The position numbers and the translations under genes were made by a program. From NCBI GenBank assembly GCA_029378245.1, contig JARKIF010000009.1, forward strand, positions 930,001 through 994,000: a stretch of 64,000 bases of DNA, given 5' to 3'. Below, piece by piece: positions 10,898 to 23,461 of the stretch (position 1 is its first letter; each line of letters starts with the position of its first letter). Origin of the DNA: Roridomyces roridus. Taxonomy: Eukaryota; Basidiomycota; Agaricomycetes; Agaricales; Mycenaceae. The notes beneath the pieces are model-generated. The model ran no database searches. It was not told where the DNA came from and saw nothing but the letters and a program-made list of their open reading frames with translations.

Positions 10898-11228
10898 ATT
10901 GACTTGGGTCGGTCAGTTCTCAAGAACGAGCGAAGGGTGGCGTTCGTACGCACAGGAGGGACAAAAAGAGTGAATATACCACTAGGGTTTTAATGGAAAG
11001 CAACGACCGGGCCTCCGTTCACGCCTGAGGTGGGAGGACTAGGAAGTAGGGCCGTAGGGACGGTCCAGCCGGTGGAAAGGTGAACGAGGATTGCGAGAAT
11101 GGGCGTTAAGGCCAAGTTAAGGCTCCGAGGGAGACTGGCCGTGGTCTAACTGATGCGGTGACGACCATCAACTTTCCCATTCGGAAGGCACAACAATTGG
11201 AATTTGGCATACAGATGGGATGATCTAC
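10898..11228. other. Intergenic, no gene seen
   Basis: These 331 bp separate the start of the membrane-protein gene from the 3' end of the TFIIIC gene. I see no convincing open frame, repeat or RNA gene. It presumably holds the membrane-protein promoter and the TFIIIC polyadenylation signals. Confidence 0.5.
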
Positions 11229-14200
11229 TTAAGCTTGATACCAGTGCCTCGAACCCACAAACAGCGACAGTCGGCCTTCCTCCTCATCATTGGCCGGCAG
11301 CAACCCTTCTCCCCGTACGGACACGAACCCTGCATCGCATAAATAGCGCAGAATCTCATTCACTTCCTGCCGATCATACACCGAGCGCAGCCTCCAACGA
11401 AGTTGAGCCTGGAATAGCTCATCAGCACAGCACAAGTGTTCAACCCGTCGACCACTCACTTGGGTTACACCTGGGTGGAAGACAAGCAGTCCCATCACCG
11501 CTCTGGCCGCAGCATTCCACTGATCCATCACCTTTGATCCAGTTGCGTCGATCCATCTACGCGGGAAAATTCTTGTCGTGGGCTCGGTCGAGACTTGCAC
11601 GGTCCAGGCTCGTAGATGCGCGGAAGCTACCAGGATCAACGACGAATAGCCGGCCCAGACTACCGAGGGAACACTCCAGTCAGTGATTCTACGCACAGCA
11701 GCGAAAAGCACGTCGCTTGGCAATCCCGTTTTCACCTGTCTTTCTGTCAGTGCGAGATATCATTGCAGAGCGAGAACCCGCACCAGGAGATCATGCTTCG
11801 TGATGCCCTTCGCACCGCTTGCGTAGACCGTGTCAAGGATGAGCCTGAACCTGTCTCTCTCCTCGTGCTCGATGGACGCGTAAAGTGCACCCCACTCCTC
11901 CTCAAGACATGCTGGGCAATCAATCATACTATCTTCGTTCACTCGTTTGCAACAGGCAGGGGAGCCTTCTGCCGTCATTCCGTGCGCCGCTTCAGTTTCA
12001 ATGTCCATGGGAGGCAGCAGCGGGGCGGGAGGTGCCTTGGGTGTTTCGGTAATTGTAATATCATGGAAGCGGACAAAGATGGCAGTCTCGATATGATCGT
12101 CGTCTGGTCATGATCGCGCGTGAGTATAAAAAGTCAAGGCGACGGACATGAAGGACTGACCCGCTTTCTTGCTGTTCCAGTCAACAATAGAACGCGCCAA
12201 CTGGGCTTGTGTTGTGTCGACCTTGAAGTCGACCTTGTTGTCGGAGACCAACTGGATCAAAGCGGCTGTGTCCCCATCCGTTGCCAGAAGCGGCCATTCA
12301 CGCCACTCGGGATCTTCGGACGAGATGTCTTCGAGGGCTATTGCGTCTTGGAATACATCGCACGGAATGGAACCTCCCAGCGCGTTCTGATTTCTGGTAT
12401 CACGTGATTAACCATTGGCTATGGATTTCAACATGAAACGTACATGTCCGAGATCTTCAGCTGGCGTCCGGGGTGGAATCCAGGGTTTTTGAACCGTTTG
12501 GCGAGAACCCCGCGACTGAGCAGATTCTTCTGAGCCATGTTCACGTTTTCAGCACCCACCGAGTGAAGGAAGTGAGCAGCAACTTCCGGGTCGTAGCTTT
12601 CCAGCGGAATGCTCATAGCCATCTTGGAAAAGACTAAGTACTGGAAGGAAGCTTGAAAATAGACTACTACCTTCAGGGCCGACTCGGCGAGCGCAACGGT
12701 TTCTGGAGTGCCCTCGGTTCCCAAAACGAGATCATCCGGCCGCGTCGTGTACGCCTGACGCCGTGCTCGTTTCTCGCGAGTCTCGTCGACGAGACTGGTC
12801 CACATAAAGTCCCACGGCGGATTACCACTAGGCGGTTCCACGACATCGAATTGACTGAGAAGCTCTTCCATGGACTCGGGAAGGACAACCGTCGAACTCT
12901 GCTGAACGTGCCCAAGTCCAACCCGTCTGGCGAAGGTTTTAAGTGAAGGTGAACAACGAGAAATGAACCGGCAACATACAATGCATTCTTGTCGATATGC
13001 TTTCGAAGAAACTCGATGTGCGCAATGAGGTCGAATTGAAGACTGAGAGGATCCTCGTCGGGAAGAAGGGCCGACCCTCGGTACTTCATCCAAACCTCGT
13101 GCCAGTGATCCTCCAATCTCGACATATAGGCTGCCATGGCTGGAACCTCTTTGATCGTCTTCATTCGATTGCGGACACTGTTCCTCGGAACGCCAGGGAA
13201 TACTTGTTTGATCGCACCTAAATCGAGCTTGCCCCGCGACCGGCAGCGAGAAAGAATGATGGCAAAGGCGTCTTTGACGAGCTCATCAAAGTCTTTGTTC
13301 CAGTGGAATCGGTTGCGAGTTTGTGGGCCGGCGGGAGCGGCGGGAGTCTCAGCGGCAGCGGTGGCTGACCAAAGTTCAATGAGACGCCTCCATATCGGTA
13401 GAAATTTACCTTCAGCTTGCTGCTGCCGCTGTCTCTTCTTCGGACGAACCTTTTCGACGACAGCAGGACCTTGCATCGCTATGAGTGACGAAATGGGCTT
13501 TTCAGGTGGATTGACCACAACAGCAGGAGCAGGAAGGGGAGTAATGAGACCGGGTCCCGTGATGATATGCTGAGGAATGGCCTGCTTTTGCTTCCACTTG
13601 GGTACAGTGGTCGCCATATCGGCCTCGATCACGGCCTGGCGAATTTCGCGTTCCCATCTTCCCGTTTGCGACCCAGTTGCTTGAAGGTAAAGAGCCTTTA
13701 CGCGGCGGAGCCGGATGGCAGCAGCATCGCCCAAAGGATCAGGATGTACCGACCGCACGAGATCATCCCACTTGGTCTCACGATTCGCTCGAGCGTCGGC
13801 CGCCTTGCGGGCAAGCGATGCCTTGGCCCTCTCGTCCATCTCCTTGTTCCGGAGTTCTCGCTCCATCTTGAGACGGGATTTGTCCAACTCGGCAAGCTTC
13901 GCTGCATGAGAGCGCGCAAGGTGGCCACGGACGGCTTGTTCGGGGGCGCAGGTGACGCGACAGAGGGTTTGGATCTGCTCTGCAGCCTCCTCGTCCAGGT
14001 GGAGAGGCGTCTGACCGGGTTCGGTCTGTAGGAAATGGTCGAGATAGTATATTTGATGGCTAGTGAGAGTGTAGCCGTCATGCCACGAGACAGCGCGGCG
14101 GATGGTTTTGACCTTCTTCGGAGCGGAGATTTGCCGCGCCGGTGCATCCCAAACGATTTGACCACTCAGCTGGCGATCAGTGCAGGCCGAACGAAGCAAA

Positions 14201-17200
14201 TCCCAATATTGCACAGCATCCGCACAGGAAGTGAGAGGCATATCCTTCAAGAAGGCGGGATTTGCCTCTGACGCCGCCCAGTGATAAACAGCCGCATTGG
14301 GAGTAAAATGCCAATACGGGGGACCAGACGTTGCCTCTGAGATCGTGTTTGTCTCGGGCACCTCTTTGAACGACGTCGGATGATCTTGATTGGCTGAACA
14401 GGTGATGAATGGCTCGCCAGAGGTACACGGCTCCAAGGGCACGGCGAGTCCCAAAGCCCGCATGATTTCGAGCAACTCGAGCATTCTCCCTCGTCCCCGC
14501 GTCCGACCAATCTGCAAGTGCGTATGGAGCGAAGTAGGAAGCTCTCGCACAGGAGTGTTTCGACCTTGCTCGTCAGACAAATATTGGGCGAGCTCGTCGT
14601 TTTCCTCGAGCGGAGCAACGACGGCACAATACAGACCAAGTGGGAGCTCGTTGTAAAAGAACGAGAAGGTGGCTATCCGCTTCTCAAGCGAGACAATACT
14701 CGGGGAGGGGTGGCCAGTCTCTATCGCGTTCAACACGTGCAAATGGAATTCACGTGCCCGTATCATCTTTCCGCAAATAAAGCCATACAACTGCGCGATC
14801 GTCGTGCGTTCGGATACCAAAATTCGGCGAATTTCGTCTTCATCGAGTGAAAAGAGCTGCTCAGGAGGAACATTAGGTTTCTCCGGGTTCGAGGGTAGCG
14901 CCGGTGCGGGGGGTAAGAGCTGCTGAGAAAGCTGCTTCGTAGGTCTGGGCCGAGTACCACGACCGCCTTTACTGCCGTATTCGGTATGCTCGTCGACGAC
15001 GATGGCGTTGGCAATGGTGGGCGGAAACTGGGTCATGGTACGACTCAGCTCGAGGAGGAAGGCCTTGAGCTTGCTTTCTTCGAGCTCTGGGAGATAGACG
15101 AGAGTAGCGGGGCGGACGAGACCGGAAGGACTGGTTACTGTGGTCTTCATCTGCTTGACGCGTCCGCGAAGCTCCATCGCATTGTATGCGTTCACAGCAG
15201 TCCGCCTGTCGAGGCGCGTTCCGGGGGGTGCGCTCGCTGGCTCACGGGCCTTGGCGAGGTCGGAAAGAAGCTCCATATGCACGTCGAACAGCTCCTTGGT
15301 CTGCGTATTCACGATTCCTCCCATTGTTTCAATCACCCTAAACAGCTCGTTTTCACGACGGAGCGTGGAAACATTGACTTTCTGCTTGATCGCCACCACA
15401 GCCACTGATGTCTAGACAAACGTGAGTCAGCCAGAATGACACATCGCATGAAATTGTACCTCGGGAGCAGCGACTAGGTCTTCGGTTGGTGGGGCAGCGC
15501 TCGCTTGAGCATCAGGCTGGACGGGCTCTTCAAGCGGAATCTGAAGAGAGAATGAGTAGGCGCGGAAACTAACAGCAGTTGACTCACAGAAGGATCGAGT
15601 GTCAACAATTCGGTAGTGGGAATCTGAACGTCTTCGACTGGCTGTGCAATGGGCTCCTCAATATCCATGGGTTGCGAATCATCGGGCAAAGATGTGCTTT
15701 CCAAGACGGGAGTAGAGATTGAAGACGTCAAGGCGCTCGAAAGAGTGGTGATCGCAGGAATATCTTCAGAAACCGTGAGAGGTGTGAGCGGCGTGCTCAA
15801 GGATGGGGATTCCAATCGGAGACGTTTTGCAGGCGGAGATGGGTCCTGGGAGTCCGACTCGACCGTCTCTGCAGCCTCGGATGCCTCCGCTTTGCGCTGA
15901 GATTTAGAGCGGAGCACACGTTTGGCCGGGGTAGCGGCGGGCTCCGACTCGACTTTCTTGGCTCTTGCACGCTTTTTCGGAACAGCAGGCGCAGCGTCAG
16001 GGTCAACGGCCTTCGGCAGCCGTCCGCGTTTCTTCTTGGGCGGCTCTGCTGGAGCGTCCTCCCCGCTGCCAGGCTGACTGGCGGGAACGGGGTCAGCTCC
16101 AGAACCGGCGGGAGTAGGTTCATCTCCAACGGCAGGAGCAGAAGCCTCCTCTGCATTTGCAACGGCAGGGGCAGCGCTTGTAGAAGCCTCCTCGCTTGCA
16201 GCGTCTAAAAGATCCCGTCAGGTGGATTGAACAAACAGAAAAACGCCAACGCGACCTTTTGCGAGACGCCGCTTCTTCGCAGGCCGAGCGGCCTTCTTCT
16301 TCTCAGCTCCCTCGTCATCTCCCTGTTTGCGTTTCCGCTTCTTGGGCTTCGACTCAGCATCGGATTCTGCCTCCGAATCTACTTTGATCTTCCTCGGGCG
16401 ACCCTTCTTGACACTCCCATCGGGAAGAATCGGATTCTTGCGTGGTTTCTTTGAAGTTTTGCCAGGGACCCTCAGCGCACGAGCGTCACGATCTTCGTAC
16501 TGGATAAGAGCCGCTTCGTCGGGCCAGAACGACTCGGGGCCGTACGGATAAAACCCGCCGGTGTTGGTGAGGTCGGCATCGCCGTATCCGGCGCTGGATT
16601 TATCGAGGTTTTCTTGGGCGACGAGCGCGCGGTACGAAGCGATCGTAAAGTAGCGGTTTCGGCGCTCCCGACCACTCGTCTCCATCAGGCCTGCAATGCC
16701 GAGATCGCTGAGATGTGCAGGGGGCGGATATTTCTCAGCTCGAGAAAGGAGTAGTTCGACGGTGCGTTTGTCAAAATTGCACAAGGCCGCAGCGAGTTCG
16801 TTGAGGGTCATACCCTTGACGCCGGACTCTTCGATTAGAGAAATTATCTGTTTATGTAGCGTAATGTTCATCTTGACGGAGCTTTGCTCGTCTAAAGACT
16901 GTGTTGGCACAAAATAAAACGAGAAAAGCGAAAATGTACCTGCAGCAGGGTCGTCGTCAGCAAGTGGAGCTTCAACGACCACCCCTTCCTTCGCGGACAT
17001 GGCAGCTTGCTCTGGGTCGCTAGAAACCAACCGGAAGCACTTGACGCCACCTGCCGCAGCTCTCCTCTTGCTAGGGACAAAAACATTCTCAATAACACCC
17101 TGCTCGACAAGTTCGCGGGTGCGGGAGGCAAAGAAACGACGATCGGTCTTGGTAGGTCGAGTGAAACCCTGCAGATCGAATTCAGTCCAACTCCAAAGGT

Positions 17201-18337
17201 CGAGTAGGAAACGCACAATTGCAATGAGCATATTACTGGAAGCAGTGCATAAAATTCTTGGAGGCCTTGAGTAGCTTGATGATTCGGGCTTTGACCAAGG
17301 GCAAACTGGACAAATGTCGGGCATCGATGGGAGTAAAGTTGAGAGCTTTGAGATCTGTCGTATTGGCACTCTCTTCGTCCTGGTTGTCCGCTGGGGTTGA
17401 TTGGACCGGAGCTTGCGCCTCGGCCGCTGCACGATTTTCTTCCTCACGGATCGCTTTCCAAGACTCACTCCGGTCGAAAAAATACTTGTGGATGACAAAA
17501 TGGCTTCCGACACCTCCACGGCGAACCTTGACGCTGTAAAAGAAGCGTCAATGACAGTGCAAGTCAGAGAGATGCGAAAAACGTACACAAGTTCGAGTTC
17601 CGTGAGCTGCCTGACAAGATAGAAACAAGTTTTCTGGTCGTATTTAGATTTCTGTCCAAGCTCGACGACAGTGACTCCAGCGTCTCTGCCGCGGGTGACG
17701 ATTTGCAGAGCAGAATAGACCATGGGGCTCAATTTCGGGAACTAAAAAGTATCAGTGGGAAAGTGGTATTGTCGTAGAATTGACTCACCCTGATATGTGT
17801 ACCCGTAATCGCAGCATAGGTGGCCTCTGGATCGGTCGCCAGCCTCAGCTGGTCGCCATACTGCGCCACGAGATCTTCCAAAGTCCTGTCCTTGGCGTCT
17901 GGAACAAGGTCGAGTCTGGGAGGGTCGACTTGTACGGTCTCTTCTCCCTTGGCCTTTGCCTTTCTCTTGGCGCTGTTCTGCGGTGCAATCCAGACTTCGC
18001 TCGTCACGCCCTCGGGAATGGTTCCAACGACGACGGTGGGCTGCTGAACGACGAGAGACCATATAAAAGCGCAAAAAGAGTCATCGGTGTTTTGGGCATT
18101 GGTGGTGGTGCTACGAGCGTAGAAATCGACGACAAAGTCGCGCAATCGGGAGACATTGCAGCCTGGGATGCTATATGAGCGAAAAAGAAAGAAAAAGGGG
18201 ACGACATGGAGCGAGGTTCGAACCTGGACGCCGTCGCGTCCAGGTGGGAAAAAGTGGGTATCAGGTGATGGTGAAAACGTACCAAGGTCTCCGTCAAACG
18301 ATAGTTCGCGCAGGCAGTGGTGGAGGAGCTCGTCCAT
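11229..18337 (-). CDS. TFC3: TFIIIC largest subunit (B-box-binding, Tfc3/tau138/GTF3C1 family)
   Basis: Binds the B box of tRNA genes to recruit Pol III. One gene of about 7.1 kb with many short introns. It starts at ATG 18337 (MDELLHHCLRELSFDGDL). The B-block-binding winged helix is MVYSALQIVTRGRDAGVTVV then ELGQKSKYDQKTCFYLVRQL, near 17700-17590. A second winged-helix-like block is EESGVKGMTLNELAAALCNF (about 16830). A Lys-rich linker (KPKKRKRKQGDDEGAEKKKA and neighbours, 16270-16350) follows. The long 910-codon exon at 12673-15405 carries the central domain, and exons at 12430-12670, 12160-12400, 11760-12008 and 11229-11735 supply the C terminus, ending SRHWYQA. Sequence divergence is normal for this subunit. 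The assignment rests on the B-block motif and architecture; exon edges are approximate. Confidence 0.85.
18215..18244. other. B-box-like palindrome plus 9-bp hairpin inside intron 1 of the TFIIIC gene
   Basis: GGTTCGAACC (18215-18224) matches the Pol III B-box core and is itself palindromic. It overlaps a perfect 9-bp stem (18223-18231 with 18236-18244, loop CGTC). On the minus strand a run of five T follows about 27 bases downstream of the palindrome. I cannot fold a full tRNA around it and see no A box, so this is not called as a tRNA. Confidence 0.35.
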
Positions 18338-18617
18338 GGCGGCGCGGGACGAGGAGGGAGGGCGAAAAGAGGAAGAGGGGTGGTGTCGCGGGTGAGGGGG
18401 CAGAAGAGAACCCCGCTCGACAATAAATAATGGACCCGCGACTAGTGTTAACTGCCAAACGTCGCACCAAAAGCTTGAAAGTGTTCGAGGAAGGCAATTT
18501 TTACGTCGAGATCAAGGGAAGAAGGCAGTTTCCTTATCGGATCTCATCCATCACCCGTCAATGGAAAGCGGAATACCATTATTGCTACTGTACAGAAAAT
18601 GTAGGAAATAACTCGCT

Positions 18618-19765
18618 CTATTTTCCAGGAGGAACATAGTCGCGTGTAAGGTCGATGTCCCCCGACAAGTGCGTGTTCGTGAGCCGAACTTGCCTTTGGC
18701 GTGGCGCACCGCCCCTCTTTCCTTTCTTTTTCGTCGTTGGCGCCCGCATTGGCGCTTGCGCGGCAGTGGTGAGTTGCAGGCCCTCTGCGAATCGCGTCAA
18801 CAATGAACGAAATGAGTTGGGTTTCAGCAAACCTTTCGCTAGTTCCCTGCGCAGCTCGACATCATCGGGCAGCTGCAGACCATGCCATAAATCCATAAAC
18901 TCTATTCTCTCGACGTCAGTCCTCGCGGAGAATCGTGCATCTCCCAACCAGCAAGAAGATATCGACACTCACCTTGCTCAACAGGCATCCCACCGCTCTC
19001 CTCGTTGGGCTTGATCTCGTTCCAGAATACCATCCGCAGCTGACCATCCTTGACCGTCCGGGTAACGAGAACCTCTCCCTCCTGCTCCAGCTCTTCTATC
19101 GCTGCAGGAGCCTCCTTCCACGCCTCCTTGAGCGCCTTGACCTGAATCCCCCTGCCGCTCGTTGTGGCTCGTTGTATTTCTGTCAGCAGTGCAGGTTTGG
19201 TCCGGAAATTGAATTCGTGCTGCAAGGTCATCAATAAAAAGATGAGAACGGAGATAATCGACGAACCTTGTACGTGTAGAGATCAGTCTTGGGGTTGTAC
19301 ACCACCCGTTCGTGTGACTTGAATTTCTCCCGCAGCACAGCGTCCTCGAGTAGCGGCGTGTTCGTGAGCAGGGCAATGTCCTCGAGCCGCGTAGGATTTG
19401 GTGTAGACTGAACAACATAGTCAATGAGAAGCAACCCATCGGACTCGCACGCACCTTGAGATAGTCGACGGCATACACAAGCTGGGTATTGATATTATTG
19501 CCCGAGCCCGTATCCGCAGGCTGAGACCAGACGACATCTAGTCCAGTTGATCAGCGGGAACAAATGCCGCTCGTTTTCGCCCACTGGATTTTGGTCGCGC
19601 TTTCTTTTTGGCAGGGGGTACAAAGTCTGGGTCCGCAGAGGCTGCACTTGGCTCTGGCTCTGGCGGTGTTGAAGCCTTTGCCCCGGGATTCGAGTGCCAT
19701 GAGGTGTAGTCTTGCCGTTTCAAGACGTTCTTGAACGCGGCGCTGTCCGCAGCGAGCTTGCTCAT
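18618..19765 (-). CDS. TFA2: TFIIE beta subunit (Tfa2)
   Basis: Small subunit of the Pol II general factor TFIIE, which with Tfa1 recruits TFIIH to the pre-initiation complex. Start ATG 19765 (MSKLAADSAAFKNVLKRQDY). A basic linker (PAKKKARPKSSGRKRAAF) precedes the winged-helix core: NNINTQLVYAVDYLKSTPNP, TRLEDIALLTNTPLLEDAVL and the strand NPKTDLYTYKHEFNFRTKPA. The second winged helix includes GRGIQVKALKEAWKEAPAAI, EELEQEGEVLVTRTVKDGQL and MVFWNEIKPN. A basic C-terminal region (TTKKKGKRGGAPRQRQVRL) ends in DYVPPGK, matching the family C-terminal block. Introns near 19490-19540, 19400-19455, 19235-19265 and 18900-18970. Divergent from the PRELI-type gene at 19863, sharing a 97-bp promoter. Confidence 0.92.
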
Positions 19766-19862
19766 CGATCAGAGGAAAGAGAGACAAGGGAGAAGAGAGA
19801 AGAAGCAATCAGTGGCTGTCCGCTGACTTAACCTCTTGTATCTATACCATCACGACCTCATC

Positions 19863-20492
19863 ATGCATTTTTTCCAGCAATCCTTCCTCTACGAGTACGT
19901 CGCCCGCCCCGCTCCTTCTGCCCACTAACTGCCGGGAAAGTCACTCCTGGGCTCATGTCGTGTCTGGACTCAACTTCAAGTACCCAAATTCCCGTTGCAC
20001 CCACGTCTTGTCCATAGACGTACTCGACCGCACTGTCGACCCCAAGACGGGCATAATACGAACGGAGCGGATTCTCGGGTGCAAGCAGAAAGCACCGGGC
20101 TTCGTAGTCAAAGTGTGTGCCATTGGTTTCCTATCAACTAGGGTGTCTAACCCACTCCACTCCAGCTATTCGGCGGCTCTGAAGATGCTTTCGTCCGTGA
20201 AATCACCTTCGTTGACCCCGCACGACAAGAGGCCACCGTGACATCCGTCAACCTCTCCCTCTCTCAATTTGCAACCTGCTTCGAACGCATCCGCTACTCC
20301 CCTGCCCCCGACAACCGCACCGCGTTCACGCAGACGGCCGAGATCCAAGCTCGCATGACGCTATGGCGGAGTGCAGCCGACGGCCTGGAGAAGTGGCTAG
20401 TTGAGCGATTCGAGCAGAACGCACAGCTCGGCAAACTGGGCTTCACGGATGTCTTGCGAGCATTGTCGGAGGAACGACAAACGGCTCCATGA
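19863..20492 (+). CDS. PRELI/MSF1-domain mitochondrial lipid-transfer protein (Ups/slowmo family)
   Basis: Intermembrane-space protein that shuttles phosphatidic acid or phosphatidylserine with Mdm35. Short first exon (MHFFQQSFLYD); an intron of about 55 nt restores the family motif YDHSWAHVVSGLNFKYPN. The second exon contains THVLSIDVLDRTVDPKTGII and RTERILGCKQ. A second intron (about 20113-20164) joins PGFVVK to LFGGSEDAFVREITFVDPAR. The C terminus (AEIQARMTLWRSAADGLEKW, LVERFEQNAQLGK) is the amphipathic helix of the domain. About 170 residues, normal for the family. Whether it is the Ups1, Ups2 or Ups3 type cannot be decided by eye. Convergent with the ABCD transporter. Confidence 0.9.
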
Positions 20493-20683
20493 TTGGGATT
20501 TGCATTGCATCGGACTGCCTCTTAGATTGTAGACTCCATAAAAGTGTTGCCTACGACACACCACCCGTCCTTCACTGTACTTCCCTACTATACAATCCCT
20601 GTATTTGATTTTTTGGCTCCAGCGGATGATTACGGAACATGCTCCACAGCCAATCGCATTCGGACAAATACAAATCACATGCA

Positions 20684-23356
20684 TCATCTCCTCATCTTCA
20701 GCTCTGCAAGTCGCTCCACCAATTTGGGCACCTCGAGCAGCTTGGCCTCCAAGACCTGCTTCTCTTCTTGCAGCGCCAGTCTCTTCTCCGCGTCCAACTT
20801 GGTGCTGCAAATAATCAGATGGGTAAACACGGAATCTTTATCAAGCTGAACCCACAAGACATATCCTCCCGTCCCGTTATACTGCAAAATGAGCGCATGC
20901 CATTTCCACAGCGACGGTCTGTGCGAGACGGTAAGCAGTGTGATCCCCAGCCGCGTCGCATGCTGCATCATCAGTCCCTCCATTTCCTGGGGCACGAGCG
21001 AAGTCGCTTCATCCAAGATCGCATACTGTCAATGATGAGCGGTGGTCTCAATACCAGAGACGAGCCCCACCTTTGGCCGGTGGTAGAACAATCTCGCCCA
21101 AGCCAACTTCTGTTTATCACCTCCTGAAAGCACGTCCCTCCATTCTTTGGCCGAGTCCCACCCTCCCTCTCGCTCAACAATGGGGCCCATCTGCACAGCG
21201 GATAAAACCTCGAACAAGTCGGAGTCCGTGATCCCACCTACACGACTTGATTAGTTCTGAAGATGCACTAGATGCAATGAACATACGAGCGTCCATCTCC
21301 ACTTTCGAGTGTGGATATATAATTTGATCTCGCAGCGTTCCCAACGAGAGGTACGGTCGCTGGGGAATCAGAATAAATTCAGACGCCGCAGGCTTCCGGA
21401 CTACACCGCCGTAGACGGGCCACAGTCCTCCTAGAATTCTGAAAAGGGATGATTTGCCGCAACCATTGGGACCAACAATGAGCAAATGTTGCTGTTTTGA
21501 ATCAGCGACGATCCGCCGGCTACCAACTGAGACTCACTCCAGGTTTGACATGGAAGCTCAAACTCCGGACAAGAATGTCGCCGTTTGGCGTTACGATGGG
21601 CACATTCTCGAACTGAATATCCTCCGATTCGATGACCTCTCCGCGGCCCTTCAAGACTGGGAAAGAATGTCAGGGAGACGAAGGAAAGGAAACAGAATGG
21701 ACTCACTCGCCGCATTCTCATCCGTAGTCGCACTGTTGACCAGTGCCTTCTCAAACTGTCCTTTCCGAACATCCTTCATCGTGTCCAGCAGGAGTGAGAC
21801 TCGTGCGGTGTATCCAGCCAACTCGGAAAGATCCTTGTACGAGTACATGACCCGTCCAAACGCATCGGAAGATGACAGGAGAAGGCGTCTGTTCGTGACG
21901 AAGCCTAAGAAAATGAGAATCGTGTGTATGGGAAGGAACATCTGGCAAACTCACCCTCTGTGCGTCCACCCAAATCTACAGCAGAAATTCCCGGCACCTT
22001 GAAGAAAACGGGGATGGCACATAGGACAAGCTGCGAACGATGAGTGAGATGTCGGAGAATCATCCATCGACTTACCCCGAAACTTCCCCATAGCCACTTG
22101 ATTATGCCCTCTTCCACGATTCCAAACCACCATCTCCGGTTCAGGACCCGATTCTCGTGTTTAATGACGCTCGAGTATTCCCGTTCCAGCATCAGCTTCT
22201 CTGTCTCTTCACCACGCAAGAACGCAACCTCTTCGGCGAATTCGACCAGTCTCGAGTGAGTGTGTCGGAGAGATCCAGAGAGCTCGGCGAATGTGGCCGT
22301 GTACATTCCGAATGGTGGTGTCATGTAGCGAACTGGAAGGATAATTAGAAAATATGCCGCAGAGACACGGGAGGACTCACGCAAAGCAGCCGTGGACTGG
22401 ACTAGTATTGTGAGCCCCAAGAGGCCTTCTGCACCAACGTTCTGCGACAATTGGTAGTTGTATAATATCACATCCAGTATAGGCTTGGCCAGGTTGGAAT
22501 AAATAGCAGCCAGATGTACAGAGAATTTCTGTATATCATTTGTGATCATTCTAGCTTTGGTTAGCCAACTGCAGCATGGATGCGATTAGGCTCACTGGTC
22601 GGCATTCACGATTCGGTCGTCCAGATTCGCTACAAGTAGTCTTTAGAACGGAGTTGATGGAAACACGCGGGGTATGCTCACCTAGCTTATAGTACACTTT
22701 GCCTTGTGCTCCCTCGTCTTCGGCACCTAGGTATTGATGCAGGACTTCGTTCGTCAGCCGTGTCCGGTACGCGATTGCGAGCTTGCTCTGAATGTAATTC
22801 AGCCAAGAGTTGGTCCATGTGGCTGGTATTGCCACGAGGAGCCATCGGAGGATGTTGAGGAAGAATTGGCGCGGTTGCGCGCGCACCAAGCTGGCGACGA
22901 TTCTGATGAAGACATATACATTGATTCAGTTCGGGGTAGAAGAAGCTGCACAGCAAGTACGCACACTCCATCCAAGTTAGCGACATAGAGGCTCAGAAAT
23001 GTCCTCGCCACGAGTAAACTCGAGTGCATGAGCAACAGTAGAGCCTCTTTAGAGCGCAAGCCCGGTATGACGATCTTCAGTATGTCGGACAGTCGACGGT
23101 AGAAGAGTGCGTCGATCGCGACTCTGGGTGGCTTTCCCGAGTCATCGTCCTTCTTCTTGCCTTTCCCTTTGTCCTTCCTCGGTGAAGAGGGACGCGCAGA
23201 GAGGCCGCGGTATGTGGAGCCCAGTACATATACAGCAAATGCTGCATTGAGAATGCGTTGGATGGCAGGACGGTGCGCTGTGTATTGGGCAGAGAGACGG
23301 GATATGAGCTGGTTTAGCTGCTGAGTGCGCAGTGTCTGAGGCGAGGTGGAAGGCAT
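20684..23356 (-). CDS. Peroxisomal ABC half transporter, subfamily D (Pxa1/Pxa2/ALDP-like)
   Basis: Imports long-chain acyl-CoA into peroxisomes as a dimer. Start ATG 23356 ([20 protein letters not shown]). A Lys-rich cytosolic segment ([16 protein letters not shown]) precedes the TM domain with [20 protein letters not shown]. The subfamily-D block [20 protein letters not shown] is followed by [19 protein letters not shown]. An EAA-like segment ([15 protein letters not shown]) lies near 22200. The NBD has Walker [10 protein letters not shown], the Q loop [16 protein letters not shown], the signature [13 protein letters not shown], Walker [10 protein letters not shown] and the H loop SHR. The signature and Walker B carry substitutions relative to the usual LSGGEKQR and LLDECTSA. 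About ten introns. Full-length half transporter, probably one of two paralogues in the genome. Confidence 0.92.
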
Positions 23357-23461
23357 GCTGGAGGTGCTAAAGTCCCAGGACTGCTAAATCACATGAGAGT
23401 TGCGGCGGGCGCATCCACATCTGATTCCGCCTACTAGTCGATCTACTGCTGACTCAGCGCT

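Noticed and set aside
12653..15415. Many plus-strand open frames opposite the TFIIIC gene
   Set aside because: They are shadows of a GC-rich coding exon and contain no recognisable domain.
18190..18250. A tRNA gene in the TFIIIC intron
   Set aside because: There is a B-box-like core and a stem, but no cloverleaf, no acceptor stem and no A box.
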